Source of the DNA: Oscillospiraceae bacterium | Lineage (GTDB): Bacteria > Bacillota > Clostridia > Oscillospirales > CAG-272 | Direction of reading: 5' to 3' | Length of the DNA: 36,346 nt | Assembly (NCBI GenBank): GCA_015063895.1 | Contig: SVTG01000019.1 | Coordinates: 1 to 36,346, forward strand | Shown here: positions 16,778-25,550 of the stretch, piece by piece | How the letters are laid out: each line of letters starts with the position of its first letter | How positions within the stretch are numbered: the first letter of the stretch is position 1 | The notes under the pieces: generated by a model | The model's input: only the letters and a program-made list of their open reading frames with translations | What the model was told of the DNA's origin: nothing | Database searches by the model: none | Program-made: the position numbers and the translations under genes

Positions 16778-17913
16778 TCACACACTCCACAAAAAATTTG
16801 CCAATGGCGTTTAGCGCTGCTCTGCCAGCTGTTGTCGTTGGCGGCGCGCTCAAGGCCCTCAAAATAGTACTCAGGGTCCTCACGAAGCCTTTGCTGCATC
16901 ACACACAGCTTTTCCGAAAGGTCGGTCGCATCACACGGACGCGCCAGCTCACCCATACGGTATGTCGACAAATATTCACCGAAGGCGGCAACATCAGTGA
17001 TGACAACGGGCTTACGGTATTGAATGGCCTGCATGAACACACCGCTTTGTGAATAAAAGTAGCGGTATGGCAGGCAAACAACGTCACAGGCCGTATACAG
17101 GGCATCGGTCCACTCGTTGGGGATATAGTGAACCATTTTGATGCAATTGATATCTTGCTCTGCAAGCATTTTCTCATAGACTTGAAAACTCTCTCCATAG
17201 GGCATGGCCCCTGCTATGACCAACTGTGCGTGAGGCACATCCTTCATCGCAACGATCAAATCGGCCAAGCCCTTTTGCTCACGGATCAAACCGTAAAACA
17301 AAAACACCGTTTTATCGGAATCAATACCGAACTGTGCCCGACACGCGGCACGGTCAAGCCTCGGATACGCAACGTCGGTGCCGTGAAAGACCACCGAGAT
17401 CTTTTCGGCAGAAATTCCAAACATCTCCTGCAGCTGTGCTTTATTTTGCTCTGAATGCACAATAAGATGGTCGACCGTGCGGTAAAGCTTACGCAAGGAA
17501 CGCTCTGAATAATAAAACGATTTGATGGGCGGCACCACATCGTGCACGGTATAAACAATTCTCGCATGCCTTTGGGCGCATCCTATAAAAAATCTGTCAA
17601 ACACGGGAATGGTAGCCTGCAAGGAAACCACGTCGTAGTGTCCTTTTTTTATTTCTTTATTTCTTTTGCGCAGATTTTTGATGCTGACCAACACACGGTT
17701 AAAAAACCATTTCAGAGAATTTTTGCCCGAATTATCATAGCACTCAAGCACCGCTTTTAAATGCACGGCCTCATGCAAAGAGAGGATCTCACTGTTATTT
17801 TGCTGCGTCATATACGTGATATCAGCCTCGTGATATTCCTCCTGCAGGGCACAGCATAACTTATGCGTATAGCTTGAAAAGCCCGCACTATTTTCATAAA
17901 TCAACACCCTCAT
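16774..17913 (-). CDS. GT4-family glycosyltransferase
   Basis: The 379-residue cytoplasmic enzyme has the GT-B fold of the GT4 family. The C-terminal half carries TVFLFYGLIREQKGL, QLVIAGAMPYGES and DVVCLPYRYFYSQSGVFMQA, where the usual EGxP-type donor loop is replaced by a YSQSG segment. It should transfer a sugar from a nucleotide donor to the lipid-linked repeat unit. The start codon overlaps the stop of the preceding GT gene (TAATG), with GGGAGG 11 nt away inside that gene. Donor and acceptor are not predictable. Confidence 0.85.
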   Translation of the reverse strand: MRVLIYENSAGFSSYTHKLCCALQEEYHEADITYMTQQNNSEILSLHEAVHLKAVLECYDNSGKNSLKWFFNRVLVSIKNLRKRNKEIKKGHYDVVSLQATIPVFDRFFIGCAQRHARIVYTVHDVVPPIKSFYYSERSLRKLYRTVDHLIVHSEQNKAQLQEMFGISAEKISVVFHGTDVAYPRLDRAACRAQFGIDSDKTVFLFYGLIREQKGLADLIVAMKDVPHAQLVIAGAMPYGESFQVYEKMLAEQDINCIKMVHYIPNEWTDALYTACDVVCLPYRYFYSQSGVFMQAIQYRKPVVITDVAAFGEYLSTYRMGELARPCDATDLSEKLCVMQQRLREDPEYYFEGLERAANDNSWQSSAKRHWQIFCGVCE

Positions 17914-19037
17914 TATTTTACCAACCTCCCAAGTTCTGCGCTGAGCACGTCCCAGCCGAGCGTTGCGATAAAATTCCTTGCTTTTTCAATCATACCCGTG
18001 TTATCGGAAGCGGCCAGCTGAAGCATACACCGTGCCAAATCCTTGGCATCGCCAGGGGCACAAAGCAAACCCGTGACCTCGTGATCCACCTGTTCGGACA
18101 AGCCACCTGTATTACTGGCAATGACAGGCACCCCACAGCTCATGGCAATAGGTATTACACCGGATTGCGTAGCATCAACATAAGGAAGCACTAAAATCAG
18201 CTTCGCTTCGCTTTTGAAAAAGCCCGCTACATCCTCATCGGGAATCCATTCATTCACAACAGTCACATCACAAAGATCACGATAATAAGGCGCATAAAAC
18301 GAAAAATCACCGCTCCCCACAATCGTCAACGCAACATCGGGGCGTTCCTGCTTCACACAGCGAAAAGCCTCGGCCAACACATCAAGCCCCTTATACGCAC
18401 AAATTCTGCCAAAAAACACAAAATTGACCTTGTCCGTAGCATAAGTAAAGGTTTTACCGCCTTCAAGTTTTTGATAAAAGTCAAAAACCCCATGAGGAAG
18501 CACATGCACATGCTCCTCGCTCATCTGATATTTTTGGCAAACGTACTCCTTGAAGGTTTTTGAGAGAATAATAATATCATCGGGCTTTTTTTCTTTGATG
18601 CCCATCTTCATTATTTTTTCACCCATCTTCATCAAGCTGCGATAAATCGGACGGTTAGTGCTGTGATCAATAGGATCGTGTATAGTGTATATCAACTGTG
18701 CGTCCTTAAAGATATTCCAAATGTATGCCGACCACGTATGCCCCATTGGGACATAGCATGCATCTACGTGTACATCCTTATACTTTTTCCTCAACTTCCT
18801 AAGTCGGTGCATACGAAAAGCAATTGAATTAAAAACAAAACTTGCCTCACTGTGATACGTAGAGATCTCTTCCGTAGCCACGGTGCGCAATGCACGCCAT
18901 TGCTCTATATTTTCAACGCCATCCGATACAAACGCATATACATGATACCCGTTCTCAATCAAGCCTTTTGTCATTTCATAGGCATATACAGGCCCCCCGC
19001 CTCTTCTGCCAAGATAAATTACCGCGACTGTTTTCAT
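17913..19037 (-). CDS. GT4-family glycosyltransferase
   Basis: The 374-residue protein has an N-terminal glycine-rich acceptor-side loop (YLGRRGGGPVYAYEM) and a GT4 donor domain with VFFGRICAYKGLDVL, LTIVGSGDF and the ATQSGVIPIAMSCGVPVIAS donor loop. The ATG at 19037 with GAGG 8 nt upstream is preferred to a GTG eight codons earlier. Base composition here (about 17900-19100) is visibly lower in GC than the surrounding genes, which may mean that this glycosyltransferase was exchanged between capsule loci. Substrates are unknown. Confidence 0.87.
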   Translation of the reverse strand: MKTVAVIYLGRRGGGPVYAYEMTKGLIENGYHVYAFVSDGVENIEQWRALRTVATEEISTYHSEASFVFNSIAFRMHRLRKLRKKYKDVHVDACYVPMGHTWSAYIWNIFKDAQLIYTIHDPIDHSTNRPIYRSLMKMGEKIMKMGIKEKKPDDIIILSKTFKEYVCQKYQMSEEHVHVLPHGVFDFYQKLEGGKTFTYATDKVNFVFFGRICAYKGLDVLAEAFRCVKQERPDVALTIVGSGDFSFYAPYYRDLCDVTVVNEWIPDEDVAGFFKSEAKLILVLPYVDATQSGVIPIAMSCGVPVIASNTGGLSEQVDHEVTGLLCAPGDAKDLARCMLQLAASDNTGMIEKARNFIATLGWDVLSAELGRLVK

Positions 19038-19074
19038 TTCACTTTCCTCACGTACAATCACAAAATCGTTATTT

Positions 19075-20172
19075 TCAAGCTCTGTACAATTCGCGCATCA
19101 TCTCAATAACGTTCCAAATATCAAAGGCTTTAATCTTTTCGCGATTATAAGCTCCGCGCTCGGCAGTATTACCGCTTATCACAGTAGCAATCGCCTCGCG
19201 GCAGGCATCGACGCTGTGGGGATCGAACAGTGCGCCGCCCTGCTCGTCGATCAGATCAACGTTACCGCGGATCGCGCTGCACGCTACGGGCAGGCCCGTA
19301 GCCATTGCCTCCATCAGAGATACCGACAGCCCCTCTCGGTACGAGGGAAACACGAACGCATCGGCTGCGGCGTAAAGCTCCGCCACGTCCGTGCGGTAGC
19401 CAAGCAGATGCACACGATCGCCAACGCCCTCGGCGGGGGCAAGCGCCAAAAGCTCCCCTTCAAGGTGCCCTTTGCCCGCGATCACGTAATGCACGTTTTT
19501 AAAATCCTTTAACGTGCGGATCACGGTGCTGTGGTTTTTGTTTTCATTCAGCTCACCGACCGACAGCAGCAGCGTTGCTCCCTCGGGTACACCGAGCGAG
19601 GTGCGCTTTTCGGTCACGTTGATCTCGGCCTTGCCGAATTTTGAAAGGTCGATACCAACGCCCGGCACGTACGCTACCCTTTTGGCACGCAGCTTTTTCT
19701 GCGCCAAGGCATAGTCCTCACGGTTGATGGTGATCAGCACGTCGGTATAGCGTGCCACAAGCTTTTCGGCCGTATAGAAGATCAACCAATTCTTTTTAGG
19801 TGCGCCCTCGTAAAAATGGAAGCCGTGGGCGGTGTAAAACACCTTGGTGCCCAGCTTTTTTCTCGCCTTGCGGCAAGCAAGGCGTGTGCAGAACGCGGCG
19901 ATGGGCGTATGGCAATGCACCAGATCGTATTTTTCGGTCATCACAAGACGCTTGATCTGTCCAACAGCCTTGACGTTACCCATACTGAGGGGAGAGCGCG
20001 AGGTGCTGATGGGGAACACACGGCACCCCCACTCGCGATAACAGTCCGCGACCGGAGAGCCCGTTTCGTTCGTGGCGATATCCACGGTGTGACCTACGGC
20101 GATCAGACGCTTGATAAACTCTTTAAAGAACACCATGGTGCCACCGATGGTCGTTACATATAAAATCTTCAT
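19075..20172 (-). CDS. GT4-family glycosyltransferase, EpsD/EpsF-like
   Basis: The 365-residue product resembles exopolysaccharide glycosyltransferases such as Bacillus EpsD: KILYVTTIGGTMVFFKEFI at the N-terminus, LVHCHTPIAAFCTRLA, the YTAHGFHFYEGAPKKNWL acceptor-side block, and the donor-site region PSYREGLSVSLMEAMATGLP with the EGL..SLMEA signature. It is a cytoplasmic enzyme that extends the lipid-linked unit. The ATG at 20172, with AGGGA 6-7 nt upstream, is preferred over the ATG five codons earlier that overlaps the preceding stop. Confidence 0.9.
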   Translation of the reverse strand: MKILYVTTIGGTMVFFKEFIKRLIAVGHTVDIATNETGSPVADCYREWGCRVFPISTSRSPLSMGNVKAVGQIKRLVMTEKYDLVHCHTPIAAFCTRLACRKARKKLGTKVFYTAHGFHFYEGAPKKNWLIFYTAEKLVARYTDVLITINREDYALAQKKLRAKRVAYVPGVGIDLSKFGKAEINVTEKRTSLGVPEGATLLLSVGELNENKNHSTVIRTLKDFKNVHYVIAGKGHLEGELLALAPAEGVGDRVHLLGYRTDVAELYAAADAFVFPSYREGLSVSLMEAMATGLPVACSAIRGNVDLIDEQGGALFDPHSVDACREAIATVISGNTAERGAYNREKIKAFDIWNVIEMMRELYRA

Positions 20173-20183
20173 ATCATTTCCCT

Positions 20184-21224
20184 TCATTTCGCACGGTATT
20201 GTGGGAAAAAGTTGCTTTGGGGCAAATCCTTACGCATTTGTGTGAGGACTTGGTAACGCGCCTCGTCAAAAACACGCTTCCCGATATAAAAACGCGGCAG
20301 ATTCTCACCACGGTAAAAAGAACGCTTAAACTTAAACAAGCTATCCTCACCGCTACCAACACCACCACCGAGATACAGCGTTTTGCACCCCTGCGTTCCC
20401 CCCCAGCATGCCGCCTCGTAAAGCAGCAGATTGGTGGGAGCCAAATGTGCGTATTCGCGCAAGGAGCCCGACAGGTGATAATTCATTCTTCCATTTGCGA
20501 TCAGCATGATCGAGGCGGCGATCACACGCCCCTCATACAGTGCATAAAACATCTCGGCATTTTCGGCAAGATCGCAGCGAACACTCTCGTAAAATGCAGA
20601 AGAAAAATAATAATACTTATCTGCATGATCCTTATCCATCGTGCCGTTGTATATCTCACGGAAGGTCTCGTAGACCCACGCCTGTGACGTGTGCAGAACG
20701 GTAACTCCGTTTTTTTGTGCTTTTCTGACCATGTTGCGATTTTTACTGGTCATATTTGCCCATATCTCTTCAGGCGAGGCGAGATCCATTGCCACAGTAG
20801 ATCCAAGCGCCACAACGTCGTATACGTCACTGACAGCCACGTGGTTTTCAATCATAGGATGAAAGCGCACAAATTCGGACACGATACCGTGCTCACAGCA
20901 GTATGCGGTGTACGCCTGCTGCAATGCGCCCGTATCCTCACCCTCGATCAACCAGCCCCCGTACCCATAGGGCGTGGCAAGGTCAAAATACGTATTCGGA
21001 GGCAAGCAACCCCGGAAACAGGACGCATCTGCAATATCCCGTTTCATCACCACGTTCATACCGCGCGTGTGCTCGTCTTCATAATAAAAGAGCTGTGGCT
21101 CACCGTCGCCATGGATATAGAATGCCCTCACATAGCCGCTCAACCAATAGGTGTCATACGCCTTAAAGGAGCGCACGATCTCATCCCATTGCTTATTCTC
21201 TTCTAATCCATAGACCATCAACAT
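20184..21224 (-). CDS. FemAB/GNAT-like transferase
   Basis: The 346-residue product looks like the FemAB-related GNAT superfamily (PF13480-like). It has an N-terminal degenerate GNAT domain, the MTSKNRNMVRKAQKNGVTV helix-strand typical of these proteins, and a C-terminal GNAT domain with VIAASIMLIANGRMNYHLSG and SLFKFKRSFYRG. Relatives add amino acids from aminoacyl-tRNA to peptidoglycan precursors, or acyl groups to sugars. Here the capsule context suggests acylation or aminoacylation of the repeat unit. The ATG at 21224 is used because AGAGG lies 10 nt upstream and the upstream TTG would overlap the previous gene. Confidence 0.78.
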   Translation of the reverse strand: MLMVYGLEENKQWDEIVRSFKAYDTYWLSGYVRAFYIHGDGEPQLFYYEDEHTRGMNVVMKRDIADASCFRGCLPPNTYFDLATPYGYGGWLIEGEDTGALQQAYTAYCCEHGIVSEFVRFHPMIENHVAVSDVYDVVALGSTVAMDLASPEEIWANMTSKNRNMVRKAQKNGVTVLHTSQAWVYETFREIYNGTMDKDHADKYYYFSSAFYESVRCDLAENAEMFYALYEGRVIAASIMLIANGRMNYHLSGSLREYAHLAPTNLLLYEAACWGGTQGCKTLYLGGGVGSGEDSLFKFKRSFYRGENLPRFYIGKRVFDEARYQVLTQMRKDLPQSNFFPQYRAK

Positions 21225-21231
21225 ACCCAAA

Positions 21232-22206
21232 CTACCTCTTTTCAAAAAACTCCTGTACCGTCCTCACAATGCGCATCATATCGGCCTCACCATAACGCTG
21301 ATCGCATACGAGGCTGAGCTCCTGTTCATAGATGCGGCGCGTTCCTTCGGTCGGACAAAGCTCAGCGGCGAGGGGCCAATGCACGGGGCAGTAGATCTCA
21401 TTTTCAATCAAATGACGGCGCAGCGCATCGCGATAAGGTGTCAAAATCGGATAACACAAAGGACAGGTGTCCTCGCTTGGCTCAAACAATGCGAATTCAT
21501 ACAAATACCGATGCAACAGCATTGCATTCTCCGTGCGTGCTGTGTGCAATGCGCCCACGTCAAGGTGCTGTGCGTGATACACATCATTTTCATTTGCTGC
21601 ATACAGGCCGCCACGGTCAAGCAAGCTCTCGGCTTGCGCAAAAAGCTGCAAATGAGCCTTGTCCTGCCTCTCACCACGAAGATACGACAATTTAGCCGCC
21701 ATCGCATCGCGCCGCAAATATTCAAATTCCCGAAGGTGGGGCAGCTCGGACATCGGGTGACGCAGACCAAAGGCATATCCACCGGTCAAAAAGCCCGCCC
21801 ACTTGCGCAGACTGCCGAAGCTATAAGCAGCATCCGTATACTGCTTTGTAAACAGCGAGTGCGTGGTATCACGTATCACAATTCCCTCAAAGCCAATCGG
21901 CACGGGGGTTTGATCGTAACCGAAATAATCCACCACCAGCAGAATATCCGCCTGCAACGGGGACGGTGGCTCAAGCGCCGCATAAAACGCGACCTTGATA
22001 CCCTTCTCCAAAAACGGCTGAACCATGCTTTCGCAGCACCAATCCGGCAATGCCGCCGTCTTTACGACCTTGGAAGCGCAGAGTTCTTCAATGATCGCCA
22101 AAAGCGCAGAACGCCCCGACATAAACCAAGCGGCACCGTCAAACAAGCGATTCTTCGCTTCACACACGGGGATTCCGAAGAACTCGCTTCCGATCTCGCG
22201 ATGCAT
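21232..22206 (-). CDS. Short DegT-like PLP-fold protein
   Basis: The 324-residue protein has the fold-type I aminotransferase pattern in reduced form: SGRSALLAIIEEL near the N-terminus, DILLVVDYFGYDQ, VIRDTTHSLF and the presumed PLP-lysine motif SFGSLRKWAGFLTGG (K135 in this numbering). It lacks part of the domain present in 370-400-residue DegT/DnrJ/EryC1 enzymes. It may act on a nucleotide sugar or another amino donor; a non-catalytic role is also possible. It is joined to the FemAB-like gene, whose ribosome site lies inside this gene's end. The ribosome site here is weak and the gene follows the carrier gene by 3 bp. Confidence 0.7.
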   Translation of the reverse strand: MHREIGSEFFGIPVCEAKNRLFDGAAWFMSGRSALLAIIEELCASKVVKTAALPDWCCESMVQPFLEKGIKVAFYAALEPPSPLQADILLVVDYFGYDQTPVPIGFEGIVIRDTTHSLFTKQYTDAAYSFGSLRKWAGFLTGGYAFGLRHPMSELPHLREFEYLRRDAMAAKLSYLRGERQDKAHLQLFAQAESLLDRGGLYAANENDVYHAQHLDVGALHTARTENAMLLHRYLYEFALFEPSEDTCPLCYPILTPYRDALRRHLIENEIYCPVHWPLAAELCPTEGTRRIYEQELSLVCDQRYGEADMMRIVRTVQEFFEKR

Positions 22207-22209
22207 CAC

Positions 22210-23604
22210 TTACTCTTGCAAGGAGCCGGCGTTCATTTTTTCCGCCTCACCCTCTCGCAGGTCTGCACCGGATCCCCCGCGCCAGCCAAACAGCAGGCGG
22301 CAGGCCACCAAAAAAGCAAGTCCGATCACGGTGACAATGATACCTACCGGCAGACAACCGAATTTCACAGTCAGCAACGGAATTATCGCTACTAAAAATA
22401 CTTCTATCACAGATTGCACGGTATAGGCATACCCAAAATCATCCAGCGTTTCCGATTTTGCATCGGGGTCACAGCAACGCAGCAGCGTCATGCCGACAGC
22501 CACAATGCCCGTCAAATAGCCAAAAATAAAGATGGAGCGCTCAAACCAAAAGTTTTTGAACAGGTGCTTGCCGACAAAAAATACAATCAAAAGCGGCCAA
22601 ACAATGCCGATTACCGCCATAATAAGAATCGGCACCAAGAACTCTGTGAATACGGAAAGCTTGATGGTCGCCACACCGAATGCTACCAAAAAGTCGGTCA
22701 TAAAACCGCTGCATCTATCTACCGTTTTCTTGTCGATATAGGTGTCGTGCTTGATCAGCTTCATCAAGAACTGCAGCAGCAGGCCGGCCAACATCGTCAG
22801 ACACATCAACGGGAAGGCAAGGTCGGGAAAAAGCTTATCAAGCCCTTGCTTGGCAGCATAACCGATACCAAAAGCCACCAGGATCAGCGCCAAATGCCAG
22901 CTCAGCGTATCCACAGACATGGTGTGGGTGGTATTTTCACCGATGCTTTCGCGCTTTTCGGAGGGAACAAAGCCGCGTCTTACCTCCTCGGGAAGCTGTA
23001 CCGCACGGCTGACAAAGCGCGTATAGCCCTTTTTAGCAGCAACGTTGATACAAACGATTCCTCCAAGGAGCCCGACAAGCAGGCCAAGCGTAGCAAATAC
23101 CTGACCGATGTATACGGCGTCTTCGCGTCCGAGCAGATCGTTCAAAGCGCCGCCGATGGCTGCGGCATAACCGTGGCCACCCGCAAAGCCCGAGGGGAGC
23201 AGAAGCGAAAACTCGGGAAAGACCTTGGGGAAAAAGAGCAGCAGAATACCGCCTCCGAGCAACAAGGCAAAGCCAAAGCAAAGGATCTCCGAGCCGGTGT
23301 TAATAAAGAAGGTATCCCCCACCTTATGAAGCAGATGGCCGCGCTTGCCGCCACCCATCTTTTTACCAAGGAAAATGGCACCGAAGATCACGCAGATCAG
23401 AAGATACGGATACGAAGAAGCCTCCGCACTCCAATGAATCACCTTGAGCACCTGCGGACCCAAGATCAAACCGATGGTGCCTGCGATCAGGGAAGCGGGA
23501 ATATAATGGTTTTGAAGCCACTTGATCTTACTTCTCAAAAACTGCGCCACAAGCAGCAATCCCGACATCCAAGCGAAATCGACAAAAAAATCATAAACTG
23601 TCAT
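22210..23604 (-). CDS. GltS-family sodium/glutamate-type symporter
   Basis: The 464-residue integral membrane protein resembles the Na+/glutamate symporter family (GltS, PF03616). It has two pseudo-repeats of about five helices, a conserved loop FAGGHGYAAAIGGAL close to the family's GGHGT region, and NHYIPASLIAGTIGLILGP near the N-terminus. A carrier of this kind is not a usual capsule gene. It lies between the ATP-grasp gene (15 bp) and the PLP-fold gene (2 bp) without its own promoter. It could bring in glutamate or a similar anion used by neighbouring enzymes, but the substrate is not proven. Confidence 0.82.
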   Translation of the reverse strand: MTVYDFFVDFAWMSGLLLVAQFLRSKIKWLQNHYIPASLIAGTIGLILGPQVLKVIHWSAEASSYPYLLICVIFGAIFLGKKMGGGKRGHLLHKVGDTFFINTGSEILCFGFALLLGGGILLLFFPKVFPEFSLLLPSGFAGGHGYAAAIGGALNDLLGREDAVYIGQVFATLGLLVGLLGGIVCINVAAKKGYTRFVSRAVQLPEEVRRGFVPSEKRESIGENTTHTMSVDTLSWHLALILVAFGIGYAAKQGLDKLFPDLAFPLMCLTMLAGLLLQFLMKLIKHDTYIDKKTVDRCSGFMTDFLVAFGVATIKLSVFTEFLVPILIMAVIGIVWPLLIVFFVGKHLFKNFWFERSIFIFGYLTGIVAVGMTLLRCCDPDAKSETLDDFGYAYTVQSVIEVFLVAIIPLLTVKFGCLPVGIIVTVIGLAFLVACRLLFGWRGGSGADLREGEAEKMNAGSLQE

Positions 23605-23619
23605 TTGTGTATCCCTTCC

Positions 23620-24894
23620 TTAATCCCACCACGTAGCAAGCACAGAGGTGTCAATTTTATCATAAACCATATCTTGTCCCTTTTCATCGCGCACGTCAAG
23701 CATGCTATAGGCACGCTCAGCGCAAGCCTGCAGGACAGCGGCATCGTCGCCAATAAAATGCGCCATGCCCAATTTGGCGAGGATCGCCTTGTCGTCGTGG
23801 CATTCCTGCCCGATATGTGCATTCTGCAGCGTAAACCGACACTGCGGTATCTCGCGGCGCATCTCCTGTAACCCCCGAATCGAGGTCACCACACCTTTTT
23901 TGGCATAGAAATTAAGCGTCACGCACTTTGCCGCACTCGGCGCAGCTATTTTGGTTTTAATCTCCCCACAAGAGCCGGTCAGTGCGTGATAGATAAACAG
24001 ATCCAGATTGCTGGGATAACCGAGTTCTGTATAATAATCATACAAATGACCGCCGCAAAGACGGAAGCCGGTCTCAAAAAACGACACGTTTTCGGACTCA
24101 TCCGCAAAGCCGGAAAAGAAAATATATCCGTTCTGAATACCCATGTTGCGGATCATACGACGTAGGGCAGCATCGGATTTTTTCACGATCACATCGTGCG
24201 CGCGTGAAGGAAGCAGCCAGCAGCTTTGCACCACTTTATCAAAGCCATTTTCTTTTGCATGGATAGTATCATCGGTAGAAAGAAGAATGATATCGCCGTC
24301 AATGATCGCGTAGTACGAGTCGATCTTCGTCGCATCCGAGATGTAGTCCTCGATGATGACGTTTTTCACCACCGACATCTCCATAGCATAATCGTATGCC
24401 CTTTGCAGCTCCTCACGGTTGGTCGCTACGCTGATCCCGATAGACCCACCGCGATCAACAGGCTTTACAATGACGGGGAATTTATCCACTTCCTCAGGCG
24501 AGAAATACTCGTGTATCACGGGCACGCCGTTTGCAATACAGGTATCCTTGAATTTCCGCTTGTCGCGCGTGATGTCCAATTGCTCCATCGTACAGTAGCA
24601 GGGCAAACCAAGCCGCTCGCACAGCTTGATTTGATTTTCCACGCGGAATTCGCTATAGCCTGCCACCACACCGTCAATACCGCTCTGACGGCATTTCTGT
24701 TCAAGCTCGTCAAGAGCACTCCAGCTGATGTTCCAAACCTCGTCAGCGATCTTTTTTGCGGGACTGATCTCATAGTTCTCATAATAATCGGTAACAATGG
24801 TATAAACACCCAGCTCCTTGGCGCGGCTCACCAATGAAATTTCATTTTCAGAGCCACCTAAGATCAAAAGCCTCTTACCCTTTAAGTTGTTCAT
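23620..24894 (-). CDS. ATP-grasp ligase
   Basis: The 424-residue protein has a pre-ATP-grasp Rossmann-like N-terminus (KRLLILGGSENEISLVSRA), followed by an ATP-grasp domain with FPVIVKPVDRGGSIGISVA as the glycine-rich nucleotide loop. VIIEDYISD and the metal-binding FFETGFRLCGG come next. Such enzymes join a carboxylate to an amine or thiol through an acyl-phosphate. Placed directly behind a sugar aminotransferase and the initiating transferase, it may attach an amino acid to an amino sugar. The ATG at 24894 (GGGAGGAG just upstream) overlaps the previous gene by 20 bp. An earlier ATG at 24945 would overlap by 71 bp and is less likely. Confidence 0.8.
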   Translation of the reverse strand: MNNLKGKRLLILGGSENEISLVSRAKELGVYTIVTDYYENYEISPAKKIADEVWNISWSALDELEQKCRQSGIDGVVAGYSEFRVENQIKLCERLGLPCYCTMEQLDITRDKRKFKDTCIANGVPVIHEYFSPEEVDKFPVIVKPVDRGGSIGISVATNREELQRAYDYAMEMSVVKNVIIEDYISDATKIDSYYAIIDGDIILLSTDDTIHAKENGFDKVVQSCWLLPSRAHDVIVKKSDAALRRMIRNMGIQNGYIFFSGFADESENVSFFETGFRLCGGHLYDYYTELGYPSNLDLFIYHALTGSCGEIKTKIAAPSAAKCVTLNFYAKKGVVTSIRGLQEMRREIPQCRFTLQNAHIGQECHDDKAILAKLGMAHFIGDDAAVLQACAERAYSMLDVRDEKGQDMVYDKIDTSVLATWWD

Positions 24895-25540
24895 GCTCCT
24901 CCCTACCTTTCTCCAATTGTTTTTTGCGATAATCGCTGAAATCACCCTGCTCCTCTGCTGCCACTACGTCAGCACGGGCAAAGACCTTCAGCACGGTCTT
25001 AAAGATAATTTTTATATCGAGCCACAGCGACACGCGCTGTACGTACTCCACGTCGTACGCAAGGCGCTTACCCCAATTGAGTGCCGTTCGGCCATTGACC
25101 TGTGCAAGACCTGTGAGGCCGGGACGGACCAAATGACGTTGCCGTTCCGTTTCGTTATAAAACTCAAGATATCCAACCGTCAGCGGGCGGGGGCCGACGA
25201 TGGACATATGCCCCACGAGGATATTGAAGAGCTCGGGGAGCTCGTCAAGCGAGGTGCTGCGCAGGAGCTTGCCGTATGTATTCAGGCGCTTGGCGTCGGG
25301 CAGGAGGTTGCCCTCCTTATCCCGCGCGTTTGACATCGTACGGAATTTTACGAGCTTGAAGATCTTCTCCTTGCCCGTCTTTTTGCTGATCTTACCCGGG
25401 CGCAGCTGGGTAAAGAAGGGGTTGCCGCGCATGGCAATGGCGCCGATCACCGTTAAAATGAGCAAAACGGGCGACAGGCACAACAGGGCCGTGAGAGAGA
25501 GCCAAAAGTCAAAAAAGCGTTTAAAAAACTTAGCGTACAT
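24875..25540 (-). CDS. PglC-like initiating sugar-phosphate transferase
   Basis: The 221-residue protein is a monotopic phosphoglycosyl transferase (bacterial sugar transferase, PF02397). It has an N-terminal re-entrant hydrophobic helix (KRFFDFWLSLTALLCLSPVL) and FKLVKFRTM, then the catalytic Asp-Glu pair in TSLDELPELFNIL, then MSIVGPRPL and RPGLTGLAQVNGR. It loads the first sugar phosphate onto undecaprenyl phosphate at the membrane. The short form without extra helices resembles PglC more than WbaP. The ATG at 25540, with GAGGGG 6 nt upstream and 10 bp after the previous stop, is preferred over a start 14 codons earlier. Confidence 0.9.
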   Translation of the reverse strand: MYAKFFKRFFDFWLSLTALLCLSPVLLILTVIGAIAMRGNPFFTQLRPGKISKKTGKEKIFKLVKFRTMSNARDKEGNLLPDAKRLNTYGKLLRSTSLDELPELFNILVGHMSIVGPRPLTVGYLEFYNETERQRHLVRPGLTGLAQVNGRTALNWGKRLAYDVEYVQRVSLWLDIKIIFKTVLKVFARADVVAAEEQGDFSDYRKKQLEKGREEHEQLKG

Positions 25541-25550
25541 AGCACACCCC

